64,000 bases of DNA from Sarocladium kiliense. Lineage: Eukaryota; Ascomycota; Sordariomycetes; Hypocreales; Sarocladiaceae. The stretch lies in NCBI GenBank assembly GCA_030734395.1, contig JAUZTG010000034.1, forward strand, positions 1,240,001 through 1,304,000, written 5' to 3'. The position numbers and the translations under genes were made by a program. This document shows, one piece after another, positions 48,601 through 59,868 of the stretch (its first letter is position 1; every line of letters starts with the position of its first letter). The notes under the pieces are model-generated. The model did not search any database, had not been told where the DNA came from, and saw only the letters and a program-made list of their open reading frames with translations.

Positions 48601-49996
48601 CATGGGACGGGGCCCGTCTCCGATGCACTTCGACGGAGTTCTAAGAGGTCATGCTGACGATAGTTGATTCCACCGGATGTCTGGCGTTGTGGAGGAAGAC
48701 ACGACAGCCGGCGGGGTGAAGCTTAGTTTCTCCCAATCCTGGGCTCTGGCACATGCCTCAACTGGCTCTATCTCCCAAGGCAACGTTTCTACCTATCACT
48801 TAGCTACAGTAAACGCAATACCAAGCTTTGAACAAACGAAGCTATTGCCTCCCCCCTCCTCTATTCCGTTCCCACTTTCTCGCGTCTCGAAGTCCCCCGG
48901 CACTTCAATAACCCCCCAAGGCATAGTCGCCTCGTCATATCAGCCACCGTGTCGCCATCCTCCACGGCAATTGCCTGTCCATTCACACCTTTTCCATTAC
49001 GTATCTCCTAGCACATCCCATCGAGTAAACCCATCCTTCTCTACCAGATCGAGCCATTCAAATCTCACTCAAGCGGGACGCGGAGGCTTGTGCAAGGACA
49101 CCGCGACTGCTATCAAGCAAGAGGTCCGGAGAATCGAGCATCTCCGCGGAGACTTTTGGCCCCAACCAATACACTCGCAGCAGCCCCAGCACGTCGCATT
49201 TATTCCCTGATGTTGCGTCACAGCGGCTCTGCGCGTACATGCAAGCCGTACTACCTTAAATTGGACAGCTGCGTGTATGCACTCAATCGGCAGGACCGTG
49301 CTCGACCTGCAGCTGCGATTTTCGCCCTTCGTGTGGCACAATAACTAACATGCAGGACAGGCTCTTGATTCTCAATAAGCTGACGCCCCGCCGTGTTGAT
49401 CGAAGTGCGTCCCTGATGCTGCATAGACGCTGTAACCACACAGGTGCTGCGTCAATTGCGCCTCAATTCCCATTTTGGGACACGAACCTACCCTGTATCT
49501 TTCCTTCGCCCATATCCAACTCATGGTGGTACGATAATTTTTAGAGAGACTCTGATAGCGTTCGCGTCGAATGTAGTATAAGACATTCATATACTCGCTC
49601 AAGTATTTTTACCTTTTCAGAAGTTTGATGAACCCTGTCTATGATGAATTGGCAAGGCGTACAGAGCACCTTGTCAATTGTGCAGAAGACCAGCTCTTCG
49701 CACGTGGTCCTCCAGCTCTCTACACCGAACTGACAGTGGACTGTGAGGAAATGATGTGTGCCATAGACTTTGGACGTGACATGGCCTTTAAAACACCACC
49801 TAAAGTAAAACAGCGTCCCGTCACCCAATGACTCATGAGGCTATCGCACCTGCGACATAAATTGCAGCCACTTTACGGTCACTTAGATACGGTACATAGG
49901 TATGAAGAAGCAGGGGAAGATAAAGTGAAAGAAGGGTTTAGATTGCTGATGAAAACGAAACATTTCAATCATATCTCTAGGAGATGCTTGTTCTAC
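45693..49996. other. Long gene-free region upstream of nmrA
   Basis: About 4.3 kb. The part next to nmrA (46.1-46.9 kb) is strongly purine-rich on the plus strand, giving long meaningless frames (46112..46864, 250 codons). GATA-type hexamers sit at 46607-46612, 47055-47060 and 47473-47478, and an ACC run at 47208..47226. Frames at 48677..49210 and 49835..50158 are not recognised. It probably includes a long nmrA leader. Confidence 0.45.
47208..47226. repeat. ACC trinucleotide run
   Basis: Six ACC triplets in non-coding sequence. Confidence 0.85.
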
Positions 49997-51385
49997 CTAT
50001 TGCAACACGAACAAAAGCCAGATAACTGCGATGCTGAGGATACTTGTGCGCACCGGGCTCAGTCCCATTGCACCATCTTCTTGCTCATCGCTCTCTTCTG
50101 TAGTAAACTCGGTATAATCCCTGCCAAACACCAGCTTGCCATCTTCATAACCATCTAATGTCGTGCTATTCTCGCGGACTAGATCCCCTCTGAATGACAG
50201 ACTGAATTCGACCGTGATGTTCCATGGCCTGAATCCACGTTCTTCGTTTTCTTCCTCATCCGCTGTGGACTGTAGCGGGTAGAAGTCGGATAGTTCGAAC
50301 CCTGTGATCTCGCTGCCCATCTGGCGGCATCCTGGTTCGCGCATTCCGTACCATGGAATCGCACGGGTCATTGTGGTGCTTTGGAGAGACCAGGACATGC
50401 TTGGACCGCCTATGTTTTCCATCTCAACGGAGACGCCCTTCTCGAGCCAGAGTGTTGGTGTTCCCGCGGCTAAAGCTTGATATTCGCGCTTCGTAGGGCT
50501 GCTGCCGCGTGAACCCAGGCTTCTCGTGTCCACCTCAAGGGGACTGGGGCCGACCCGTAGCTGCTCGACGTCCTCTTCGTACCCATCGTGATCTTCGCCA
50601 ACCCGCTTTTGACTAAACGTACACACATCACTCAGGGTGACGTAGCTACTAGTACGTCTCCCTGGGTGGTACATACTCCTATATGCCTTATTATCCGGGT
50701 CAATAATCGGCGGATGTTCGGTATATTCTGCCCGGGCTGAGAAGACTTTGCTATCATTCTCGCCGGCAGTCACGTTGGTCGTCCAGTACACGCGTGTCGC
50801 GTCGTCCAGGTCCGTGGCATCAATATCCTCCAGTCTATCAACCAGGTAATCGGCGCCGTATAATGTGGTTCGATTGGAGACCACAAAGTCACTCGACCGG
50901 ATATAAACCCAGCGCTGCAAGAAGTCGACACCACGATATGAGCTGCCGGGAGGTTGGTGACCTCTCAATACCCAATGCATGGGGTTCGTATCGGATTCGT
51001 TCGCGGTTGGCCCGACAAGAAGCAGGGCCGGGTACTCGTAAGTCTTGTTTTCTTTGTCGTTATTGTCGCAGTCGTTGAATCTCTCGTTCGCATCCTCCCA
51101 GGCTGTGTTGTATTTAACTTGGTGTTTGATGGTCAGAGTTCCGTTATAGTAGAGCCCCGGAAGTCCGAATGCGTGCTGTCGCGCCAACCAACTGCAAGGC
51201 CTCGAAGGACCGCTGCTGCCACCGCTTCCTCCACTCCCACTGTCGCTGTCGTCGATATCGCCACCGTCATCGTCGCCTCCGTCAGAGTCTCCGCTGCTTC
51301 CACTGCTGCCTTTCCGCCCTCTCGCTGTGGCAGGGCTCAATAGGGCGAGGAGGAGAAGTAATGATGCTGCTGGCCGGTATAGCAT
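49997..51385 (-). CDS. Secreted, probably GPI-anchored surface protein
   Basis: An intron-free 462-residue protein with no named family that I recognise. It opens with a clear signal peptide (MLYRPAASLLLLLALLSPATA). A low-complexity Gly/Ser/Asp stretch and then a folded ectodomain follow, with about eight N-glycosylation sequons (for example NGT, NKT, NES, NRT, NVT, NIT, NST) and few cysteines. The end is a spacer, a small-residue site and a 15-residue hydrophobic tail (TSILSIAVIWLLFVLQ), which is the layout of a GPI-attachment signal. It is expected at the cell wall or plasma membrane. Start: the Met at 51385 heads the signal peptide; the frame is open to 51466. Confidence 0.75.
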   Translation of the reverse strand: MLYRPAASLLLLLALLSPATARGRKGSSGSSGDSDGGDDDGGDIDDSDSGSGGSGGSSGPSRPCSWLARQHAFGLPGLYYNGTLTIKHQVKYNTAWEDANERFNDCDNNDKENKTYEYPALLLVGPTANESDTNPMHWVLRGHQPPGSSYRGVDFLQRWVYIRSSDFVVSNRTTLYGADYLVDRLEDIDATDLDDATRVYWTTNVTAGENDSKVFSARAEYTEHPPIIDPDNKAYRSMYHPGRRTSSYVTLSDVCTFSQKRVGEDHDGYEEDVEQLRVGPSPLEVDTRSLGSRGSSPTKREYQALAAGTPTLWLEKGVSVEMENIGGPSMSWSLQSTTMTRAIPWYGMREPGCRQMGSEITGFELSDFYPLQSTADEEENEERGFRPWNITVEFSLSFRGDLVRENSTTLDGYEDGKLVFGRDYTEFTTEESDEQEDGAMGLSPVRTSILSIAVIWLLFVLQ

Positions 51386-52532
51386 AATACGAGCCTCTTT
51401 AGAAGCGTTCTGACTAAGATCCTGCGACGATGTAGTTGTCTGCTGCTGGAGGATCCGACAGCGCAAGGCTTTGGTCGCTTCACAACAGAATCGATAGAAG
51501 CCGCGTTGATGACCTTGCGCTTTCTCTTTTTTTGCTGGCTAGATTGTGTGGCGTCGTTGTGATACAAAATTTAGACTCCTTGTGCATTGCTATGTGTTTT
51601 CTCTTACAATTATGCTTAAGATTAAGAGCTGAAATAGCGGAGGTGTGTTAGGCCGAGCTTACAGCACAATACTAGCTAAATTGATCAAGCTGGAGAAGAA
51701 GATCGTCGGCAGGGCAGATTTCATGTGTAGAGTTTATTAGCTAGCTGACTTTTCCGATTACAAATAGAAATAGGCATATTTCCTGAGAAGCTTGGATGTC
51801 CGACCCCCCAATTCGCAGCTCCTGCTGAGCCGACAGCTTTGCCATTAGGCACTTTTCCTATAGGCAAGGTGTGGATTCACTACCTTTGTGCCTACTATCT
51901 CATTTAAGGTTACATATTCCGTCTCCTGACTGTATACCCTTTCGAAATAACACTCACTAATTGGAGGCGTACGTATACAAGAAAGCCTAGAGTTCCGTGA
52001 TTTGGAAGGATGCTTTCACCATTTTCTGAACTTAGGGCGCTCTGATGTCGCGTATATGCAAGGGTTCGGTTGCCAATTCTCGATTCCATCATATTTCCTA
52101 CCAGCGCAACTGACCCCCCCCCCCCCCCCCCCCCTTACTCCTGCTTTTGCTCTCGGCGAACCTTAAAGATAGCAATGAGGCTTGAATATGAATCCAATAA
52201 GGGTCTACACATCCCGCGTTGACTCCCCGATCATGATTGGCACCTCGTCGCGACGACAAGAGAGATGATGTATATAGTGCACGCTCTTCTCCTGCCCTCT
52301 TATATCTCACGCTAGCTATACTAAATCCATTTAGATGCAGCTTTCTGGGCTCTTGGTACTCTTGACCCGACTTGCAACTGCGAACAATAGAGAGGGAAAG
52401 GAGGCTCTTCAGAAATTGATCTACCATCAATTACTACCAAGGTTGCCATGAAATCCTTGCACACTTATCCTATCGTAGCTCTTCACTCCGGAGGGGAGGC
52501 AAGCCATGCCCAGTCCTATACACTTGCGATCT
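51386..52532. other. Spacer with a 21-base cytosine run
   Basis: About 1.1 kb, AT-richer than its neighbours, between the GPI-protein start and the RTA1-like gene end. Apart from the C homopolymer I see no feature. Confidence 0.5.
52114..52134. repeat. Poly-C tract, 21 bases
   Basis: Twenty-one consecutive C bases, the longest homopolymer noticed in the window. The exact length may be affected by sequencing slippage. Confidence 0.9.
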
Positions 52533-53595
52533 CTACATCTTCGACTGGCCGGCGTGGTGAATGTCATCATGTTCCACACTGGCACGGCTGACGGAGGACA
52601 AGTCGTACACGGCATCCTCATTCTGCTGCAAGTCCCCAATGTACCAAACAGTGAAAATGGCCATGACCGCCGCCATAAGGAGGGCGTCGAAGATGTAGAG
52701 AAAGATCTCGTGTGAGATCAGGTACCCGCCGTTACCCTGTATGTACTCGATGACCCGGAAGATGCTGCGCACGAGGATCAGGTCACTGGTGGCGTAGAGG
52801 ACGTACAGGTGACGTCTCCACGGCATTGACCTCTGCTGGGCGGCTGGCGTTGGTGACTTGGAGACTCTGCGGTGGACCGTTGATGTGGTGAAGACGAAGA
52901 TGCTAAAGATGACAATCTGGACGAACAGACCGGCAATGATAATTCTCTCTCCGCGCTTATATGATTTTGATGTTCCCCCCGCCTGGATGCCACCGCCGGA
53001 GCCCTGCAATCCGAAGGCTACCACATCGCCCGCGACGAAGATCTTGGTGAGCCACTTGACTGGTACCAAGGAAAGGTTCTCGGCATGAAGAGCTCGAATC
53101 AAACGACCGAGGATCATGTAGATTGATGCAGCATAGAGTGCCGGGGCAACTAAGATCAAAATAGCCTGCATAACAAAGCCACCGAGCGCGGTGTCATCGT
53201 AATGTGACCATATTCGACCGGAATAGCCTATAGACTGGACTGGAGAGAGGTTAGCCAAGAGAGAAGGGGTTTGGTCAGAAAAGAATTAGGATATCCGCTA
53301 GAGACATGAAGACCGCATGGCTGCCATGTCCTCCAGGAGATAGAGAGTAGAAGTCTGACGTACAAGCGCCACCGATCGTAAAGGCGGTGAAGTAAAAAGT
53401 CCGGAATCTAAAGAGTTTCCAGACATGAATAGTTGTCAAGATGGTGAATACTGCAACGCAAACTATGGCGCCTGCGAGCGAGGGGTCGTATTGATAGTAC
53501 TGATACTTGGGAGCGGACTCATTGGTACCGGTTCGATCAGCGTCGGTAGACATGGCCAGGCACAGTGGGAGATACCCAGGGGCAGAGGAGTTCAC
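52533..53595 (-). CDS. RTA1-like seven-helix membrane protein
   Basis: Two exons on the minus strand: 53595..53364 and 53239..52533, giving 312 residues (298 from the second Met). The RTA1 family are fungal seven-helix proteins linked to resistance to toxic lipids and sterol drugs and to sphingolipid long-chain-base export. Signature parts: YDPSLAGAIVCVAVFTILTTIHVWKLFRFRTFYFTAFTIGGAFQSIGYSGRIW, then LVAPALYAASIYMILGRLI, VFVAGDVVAFGLQGSGGGIQ-like helix 4 and LILVRSIFRVIEYIQGNGGYLISHEIFLYIFDALLM near the end. The splice restores GGAFQSIGYSGR. It is divergent from the next Zn2Cys6 gene; the shared promoter has the inverted repeat at 53929. Confidence 0.92.
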
Positions 53596-53928
53596 TGGTA
53601 AGTGGCTGCGTGAAGGAATCGAGAGAATATAGAAGTAGGACCACAGTCATAGGTTGAGAGGAGCCGAGTCAGGGGAATCTGGAAAGCCCGGGGCATCTTG
53701 CTGATTATAAGCAAACAACGAGTTCTCCTATCTCCCAGCTTCGGCTCGTTCATAGCCTGATCCGAGCAGCCCCTAGGAAGTGCAGCAATATGCTGTTCTC
53801 TGGTGCGTACCTAGTTTTTACTATACTTTGGCCGAGTGACATCTCGTTCCGTGGGAATGGACCCTGGGGAATTGTCACTGCCCTCCCGTGTGTGAGACTA
53901 CCCTACCTTATGCTATGCACAACCATAT

Positions 53929-53942
53929 TCGGCCTTTGCCGA
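53929..53942. promoter_or_regulatory. Inverted repeat TCGGC-CTTT-GCCGA, possible Zn2Cys6 site
   Basis: Five-base perfect arms flank CTTT, giving CGG-N6-CCG, a common Zn2Cys6 dimer target. It lies in the divergent RTA1-like/Zn2Cys6 promoter. The core GGCCTTTGCC recurs in two other promoters of this block. Confidence 0.45.
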
Positions 53943-54304
53943 CGTACGTTTGCACCGAGCGTCAAGCGGGTGTCTTTGGGGCCCGACAAGCCGGGGGCAT
54001 GTTCTCTGCAGGCTACCTTAGTGATGAACCCTCGTTTTCGTTTAAAAAGCTCGTTTAAGACCTTGATCGGGAAGTGATGTCCCCGTTCCTCGTTCCTTGT
54101 GCATCATCTTGGGCAACGCCACATTGAGTGACTTGGTCCCATTTAGCCTCAATCCCACCACTTTGAGGCGCAACCAACTTCTGCTTTCCCCTCAGCGTCT
54201 CTACCAAGCCGGATCCGACGCTTGTCACACTCGCGATCGAGTTTGTTATTCTAGCACTCCCCGCGTATCAGTCTTTGTCGCTGCACGACTGCTCAAGTCA
54301 GCTG

Positions 54305-55755
54305 ATGAGCTTGAGTAAGCTAAACCAGGCTTCCCAACCGGAGCACGTCTCCAAGACGCGCCGAGCCCACCACAAGTCCAGGAATGGGTGCTTCCATTGT
54401 CGTAAGCGCCGGGTCAAGGTATATGCGGGCCTAATGAGCACTCTCCTTCTACTTGTCTCTGTGTTTCTTACCTCCTTTCGTTTCATAGTCCTATGTTCTC
54501 ATGCGCTAAGATTCTGACTATTGCATAGTGCGATGAGCAGCACCCAGTTTGCAGGTCGTGCAAGCGGCGCGAAGTCCAGTGTGTGTGGCCGGAGGCTCCT
54601 CCAACACACTTTCAGTCGTCCGGATCCTCTGTGACCTTCTACGTGGAGCAACCCTGTGAAGCAGCATCTCGGCCTTGGCGCGACGGTTCGCATGGTGCTC
54701 GACTGACAGTTCGCGCCCCCTCCAATGCTGTTTCCGAGTCCTCTTCTGCGGTTGGGTCCCCAGCATATGGTGCAGGACTGGCGTCGTCTGGTGCCACGGT
54801 CAGCGGCGAAACCTTTGAGCTAAGTGATCTCGCACTGATGCATCATTGGACTATGTCAACGAGCGTGCAGACTGGCGCCCCTAAGGATCATGTGGAATTC
54901 TTCCAGAGCCTGATTCCCGAGGTCGGCTTTACGCATCCCTTTGTCAGTCACGCGATACTCAGTGTTGCCGCGCTGCACGTCGCTCATCTGTCCAAGGTCG
55001 GACGTGAACAGCACATCATACGCGCTATCCAGCACCACAACGCAAGCCTGGAAGGCTTCAGAAACGCCTGTTCTGACATCAGTGAGGGGAACAGTGAGGC
55101 CCTTTTTATCTGGTCCACGCTGAACTCCCTCTACGTGCTGGGTCTTACCACGCAGAGTCCGCTCCAGGCGCTGGACAGAAAGGACAGAATATTAGGCGTG
55201 GAATGGATACCCATGCTGCAGGGAGTCACCGCAGTCCTCCATCCCATCTTCGAGCATCTACAGCACGGGCGGGTCAAGGACATGTTGACTCTGCGCGGCT
55301 GGAAAGATCTCGATCCAGATAAGCCCTCTGATAAGTGGCTCGATACTCCTCTGTCACGGGTGCGGGAGTCATGGAAAGACTCACCTAACGCAGCCACATA
55401 TGAAACTGCTTTCTCTGTGCTGAGAAAGTGTCTGCTATTTGTTAGCCAATTTGACGGTATGGATGATGAGGCCCTTTCCGAATGGGGCTATAACCGAGCG
55501 TTATCAGGGTCCTTGGTCTTCATCCACGCCTCACCGAGAGAGTACTTTACCCTACTCCATCAGAGACAACCGCCGGCCTTGATCTTGTTTGCCTATTTCG
55601 GGATGCTGTTGCATGGACAGAGAGACTGCTGGGTCATCGATAGTCTTGGCCAGGAAATCATGGAGGTTGTCAGTGACTTGCTCGGCAGTCATTGGCGCTC
55701 CTGGATTCCTACGGTTACAGACCTTCCGAGAATAACATCCTTAGGCCTCTTGTAA
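54305..55755 (+). CDS. Zn2Cys6 transcription factor (likely cluster regulator)
   Basis: Two exons, 54305..54418 and 54529..55755, giving 446 residues. The zinc cluster at residues 29-56 has spacing CX2CX6CX6CX2CX6C. The 110-nt intron falls exactly inside it, between Lys38 and Cys39; without splicing the finger is incomplete. The motif GCFHCRKRRVKCDE with HPVCRSCKRREVQCVWP is typical of fungal C6 proteins, including the sterol-regulator Upc2-like group. The rest has ELSDLALMHHWTMSTSV and PFVSHAILSVAALHVAHLS, as in the fungal_trans_2-type regulators. It sits among transporter and oxidoreductase genes and is the natural candidate to control them. Start: first ATG of the frame; earlier codons open only via TTG. 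Confidence 0.88.
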
Positions 55756-56184
55756 CGAAAGGCATATGATATCAAATATCGAGTATGATTGAGATGGCAC
55801 GGTTCTGTGGTTATAAGCTGGAGAGGGCTTCTGCCGTTTGTTACAGGCTTGTGAGAGAGAGCAAAAAAGAGATAACGAGAGAGTTGTGCGGTGTCTTATA
55901 TAGCTGAGCCACAGAGTCTCTGCTCTTTCAAGTGGCGATAAGCGGCGTAAGACTGCAGTATGAAACTGTATGTACCGCCGCGTACTCGTTTGCAACCTGA
56001 ATAACTGAGCACCACTTCAGCGAGTGGTGCAAATTATGGACGATCCTAGCACTTAAGCTGCATCATTAGTTTAATTTATCACACGCTCTATGTATACATA
56101 AGCCCTGGATTCAAGCAGCGAAAGTAACGACTACTACTTGAATAGAGGAACTCACGCCTTGAGAGCATCTCTCCACAAAACCTC
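55756..56184. other. Spacer between converging Zn2Cys6 and MFS genes
   Basis: About 430 bp of 3' flank from both sides; nothing further seen. Confidence 0.5.
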
Positions 56185-58062
56185 TTATGCTTTGACATCG
56201 TCCTGAATGTTCTCTACTTCGAGTGCTTCCAATCCCTTTTGGGCCTCGGCAACTTCGGCTTCAATAGGAGCATCGATGTAATTTCTGAACTCCGAGCGAG
56301 GATCTTTAACCCAAAAGGCGACTATTATAAGCATGTTAGCAGGACTTCTCAAACACTCCGATGCAGTTTAGATTTACCAAACACGCCAGGTAGGCATAAA
56401 CATGCAGCCGCGATCCAGCAGTTTCTGAATGCCACTGAATAGGCTTTCATCTGTCCACCCTGGGCCGCAGCGATGATGTCAGGCGTTATACCGGGGATTT
56501 CAGTGAGTGCTGTCTCGTTGGCACCTGTTATGGCTGGAATCAAAGCGTCGAGGTGTGAAGCTGAAAATCCGAGGGCAGTGGCTGCTGCTGATATTCTCTT
56601 GGGTAGCTCGGTGGAAAGACTATCGTGAAAGATAGCGTTGTTAATAGCTAGGCCAATAACGCCGCCAATTGGTCGGGCAACGCTGACAAGTCCGGATACC
56701 AGGGATATCAATTCGGGAGGTGTGGTTAGCTGTGCGGCAACCATAAAGGTTGGTATAGCGCCTCCGAGACCAAGACCAGCAAAGACGGCGTAGCCCCAAT
56801 AGTTTGCCTCAGGCGTCGTAGGTGTAGTAGTCGCCATCAGGACGTTGAAGAGGACTATCAGGGCTAGGCAGAGGATGCCAGGTAGTCTAACAATCCGGTA
56901 TTTGGTTGATGCCCAGCCAAAGAGAAAAGTCGCCGAGCCGCCCACGATGAAAAACATGCCAAATGCGAGGCCAGAGATAAGCATATCATTTCCAGTAAAC
57001 ATGCCGAATTGCTGCGCGAAGTAGGTGTTGGCCGTATAAAAAGAAAGACCATCGATCCAAACGGCTAGCAGGGCGATAACAATGTTACGGTGGGTGAATA
57101 CAGCGTGATTGAAAATGCCTTGATAGGTTGATTAGGTACGACGCCTAATGCAATCGGATCATGAGTAGGTAGCTTACCATCCTTCTTGACCAGCCACTCA
57201 TAAAGAATGAAACAGATGGTCATTACTATGCCGAGAGTAAATGGGGCAATGATATGTGCATCAGACCACTGATATGGATTCTTTGACCACGAGAGAGCCA
57301 TAGAAAACAAAGTCAGTCCAGGGGCAAAAAGGGCATATCCGACCCAGTCAAGTTTCCGTAGCTTCTGTGCGAAAGTGAGCGAGACCTGTTCTTCTCTTGG
57401 CGGTGGATAATAGAAGAAGAGAATTCCAAAGAATGACAGGCCGAAGAATGCCGCAACGACATAGAAAAACACCCTGTAGTTTTCAAGGTGGTTATATCGA
57501 AGCAGCAATCCGCCCATAATCAGACTCAGGATCCCACCGATACTAGACGATAAATTGACGGTCGACTGAGCAATAGAGCGTTGACTTCGAGGGAGAATCT
57601 CCGAAGGCACTGCAAATAAAATAGGTGTGGCACCATAGCTGATACCAACTAAGACAAAGCCGGCGATCACAGTTGCGACATTCTGTGCTCGGGCGACGAT
57701 CATTGTGCCTGCGAAGCCGATAGCAAGTAGCACGATAAGTACCCATCGGCGTCCCCAATAATCAGCCATTTGGGCCACAGGTAGACAAATTGCGATTCCA
57801 AGAAGGTTAATAGACTGGTTGAACCACAGAGTCTGTGATGCGCCGCCCACAAGCTGAGCAATAGGCTGAGCCAAGAAGCCTGAACCGATGATGGCTGTGA
57901 GCTGGGAGAAGTAGGCAAAGTTGACGCACTATATTATATGATGGTCAAAATCGGCCTTATCAGAACAAAGGATGAAACCCTTACAATAACAACGATCCAT
58001 GTCTTCAGATGAACTTGAACAGCCTGCTTTGAGGAGGCCTGGATCTCTGAGTCTCCTGCCAT
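56185..58062 (-). CDS. MFS exporter, TRI12-like (DHA2 type)
   Basis: Four exons on the minus strand: 58062..57985, 57928..57178, 57118..56378 and 56321..56185, giving about 568 residues. A drug or metabolite:H+ antiporter resembling the fungal TRI12 efflux family. It has the MFS loop motif ADYWGRRWVL, NQSINLLGIAICLPVAQMADYWGRR, GISYGATPILFAVPSEILPRSQR and FFGILFFYYPPPREEQVSLTFAQKLRKLDWVGYALFAPGL. After the third exon comes HRNIVIALLAVWIDGLSFYTANTYFAQQFGM. The apparent stop within the third segment disappears once the 59-nt intron (57177..57119) is removed, so no frameshift is needed. The last exon restores FVAFWVKDPRSEFRNYIDAPIEAEVAEAQ. Similarity is to the efflux family only; no toxin gene is nearby. 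Confidence 0.9.
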
Positions 58063-58295
58063 GTCGGCTTGTGGAGCACACAAGTCTGGTTATGGGTGAT
58101 CTTTCTAAGGATCCGTGATCTGCGGGGATAGCTGCGGGCCAGTGTTCTTGCAAGAAGAGATGCAGGATGCAGGTGGGTGGGACCTTGATTAGGGACTTCG
58201 AATGCGGGAATTGGTTGCATCTCATGTGCGAATATATACTTCAAGCCCCGTGAGCAATGGAATCTGAAGTCAAGGGAGTCGGCATTTCCAAGAAG

Positions 58296-58305
58296 GGCAA
58301 AGGCC
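58296..58305. promoter_or_regulatory. GGCAAAGGCC motif in MFS/SDR divergent promoter
   Basis: Exactly the reverse complement of the GGCCTTTGCC core at 53931-53940, but here without the outer CGG/CCG completion. It lies about 235 bp upstream of the MFS start. Confidence 0.35.
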
Positions 58306-58337
58306 AGATCCATCCGGTGGTGTGCTTATACGTGGGT

Positions 58338-58664
58338 CCGGGGTATGACAATCCCCGGTACCCCGGGCCTAGACCTTGGGGTAATCCTTCCAAGTCCATA
58401 ACGTGGAGGATGCCGGAGACAATCATACCTATCAAGGCCAAAAGGCAGGGAGGTCCCTGAACTTCCGAGCCAAGTGGACAACGCTCTCTTCTGCCTAGTA
58501 CTTCGTATAGTGGGAAACTCAAACCTGGCTGCCGGGTGCTCCGCGTAATGCGGGGTAATTGACTGGTTGGGCTCATCGCTCATCCATCAGCGTCGGTATT
58601 CTCAACAAGGTTAGGGCACTGAGTGCCTCAAACCCCCGGATTCCCGACATGACGGAACATCCGG
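58338..58664. promoter_or_regulatory. CGG/CCG inverted repeats in MFS/SDR promoter
   Basis: Within the 776-bp divergent promoter: CCGGGG-N9-CCCCGG at 58338-58358, CCGC-N5-GCGG at 58541-58553, and CCGGAT...ATCCGG at 58636-58664 enclosing CCG-N6-CGG. Such triplet pairs are typical Zn2Cys6 targets; binding is inferred. Confidence 0.4.
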
Positions 58665-58838
58665 CTACTGGCCATATTCCAACCCAAAGGGGAAGTGTGA
58701 CGAGTGTGACTTGCTAACAGCGACTGATCATTGACCATTGACCATTGATGACCACCTGGCACCCGGACTTTACTCAAGGGTCGGAGGTTGCCCTATTGCA
58801 AACCGCGAACCAACGAGAAAGCAACTTCCAAGGTCACC

Positions 58839-59868
58839 ATGTCTCTCATCGAACCGGATCAATCTTTGTTCAAGTCTGTCAAAGACAAGGTGGTCGTCAT
58901 TACCGGTGGCGCCCGCGGTATCGGACGTTCTGCTGCCCTTGCCTTTCACGGTATGTTGAGCGACATTTCTACCGTCACAATTGGTCCGCCTAACACATTG
59001 CTGTTGGGGCAGGCCATGGTGCTAAGGTTGTGGTTGGTGATGTGAACGCGGATGAGGACCAGAGCCTGGTTTCGCTATTGGGAGAAAACGTACGCTTTGT
59101 TCAGTGCGATGTAACAAAGTATCGGGATCAACTGGCGTTGTTCCAGGAGGCAGAGCGGTCTTTTGGCCGTGTGGATATTGCCATCGCAAACGCTGCTGTT
59201 GGCAAGCTTCCCGACCCGCTCACGGTGATCGAAGATATCAATGAAGAGCCCCCTCTCCCTGAGGTGGACATCAACCTCAGAGGTGTTCTTTTTACCAGTC
59301 GGCTCGCGACATACTACCTGAGGCAGCACGGCGGAGGTGACCTCATACTCATCAGCAGTCTAGGAGGATTCAAGGAAACAGCCGAGCTCACGCCGTATCT
59401 CGCCACCAAGCATGGCGTAATTGGGGTGATGCGAGGACTCCGCTTGACTTCTTTGCGTGACAACATCCGAGTCAACGTTATTTGTCCCTGGACAACGCGT
59501 GAGTTGCATCGTCTGATTGACCATAGTAGTAGAGACTAAAAGCTTGGACAGGAACAATCCTCACCAAAGCTATCGCGACTGCGTGGGAGAAATTGGGACT
59601 GCCGATGAACGAACCGGAGGACGTCGCAACCTCCATGTTGATCTGTGCTACAGCCGGGCGAAGTGACAATGCAACGCACAACGGTGCTACCACCCCTTTC
59701 CACGGAAAGATCCTGTTAGTAGCAGGAGGGAAGTCATACGAGATTGAGGATAAGTTGCAGAGCTTGGAGCCTCAATGGCTGGGAGAGCGTAACAGTCAGG
59801 ACCTTGCCAAGGGCCAAGACTTCCTGCATAACGGAAAAACGTCATGGCAGGAGTCTGCCGATCGTTAG
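58839..59868 (+). CDS. Short-chain dehydrogenase/reductase
   Basis: Three exons, 58839..58950, 59013..59498 and 59552..59868, giving 304 residues. A classical NAD(P)-dependent SDR: glycine-rich TGGARGIG at 22-29, Asp47 at the end of strand two (VVVGDVN, suggesting NAD preference), NAAVG at 97-101, catalytic Ser152/153 (LILISSLGG) and Tyr166-x3-Lys170 (YLATK). CPWTTRTILTKAIATAWEK at the last splice join follows the substrate loop. The frame is open in the second intron, but the acceptor at 59552 restores the conserved T-x-L-T segment. Substrate unknown. It is divergent from the MFS exporter. Confidence 0.88.

Noticed and set aside
48677..49210. 177-codon plus-strand open frame
   Set aside because: Pro/Ser/His-rich without a domain, and in a pyrimidine-rich region where long frames arise by composition.
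57065..57178. Apparent premature stop/frameshift in the MFS gene
   Set aside because: A 59-nt GT-AG intron explains it and restores the conserved HRNIVIALLAVWIDGLSFYTANTYFAQ region.
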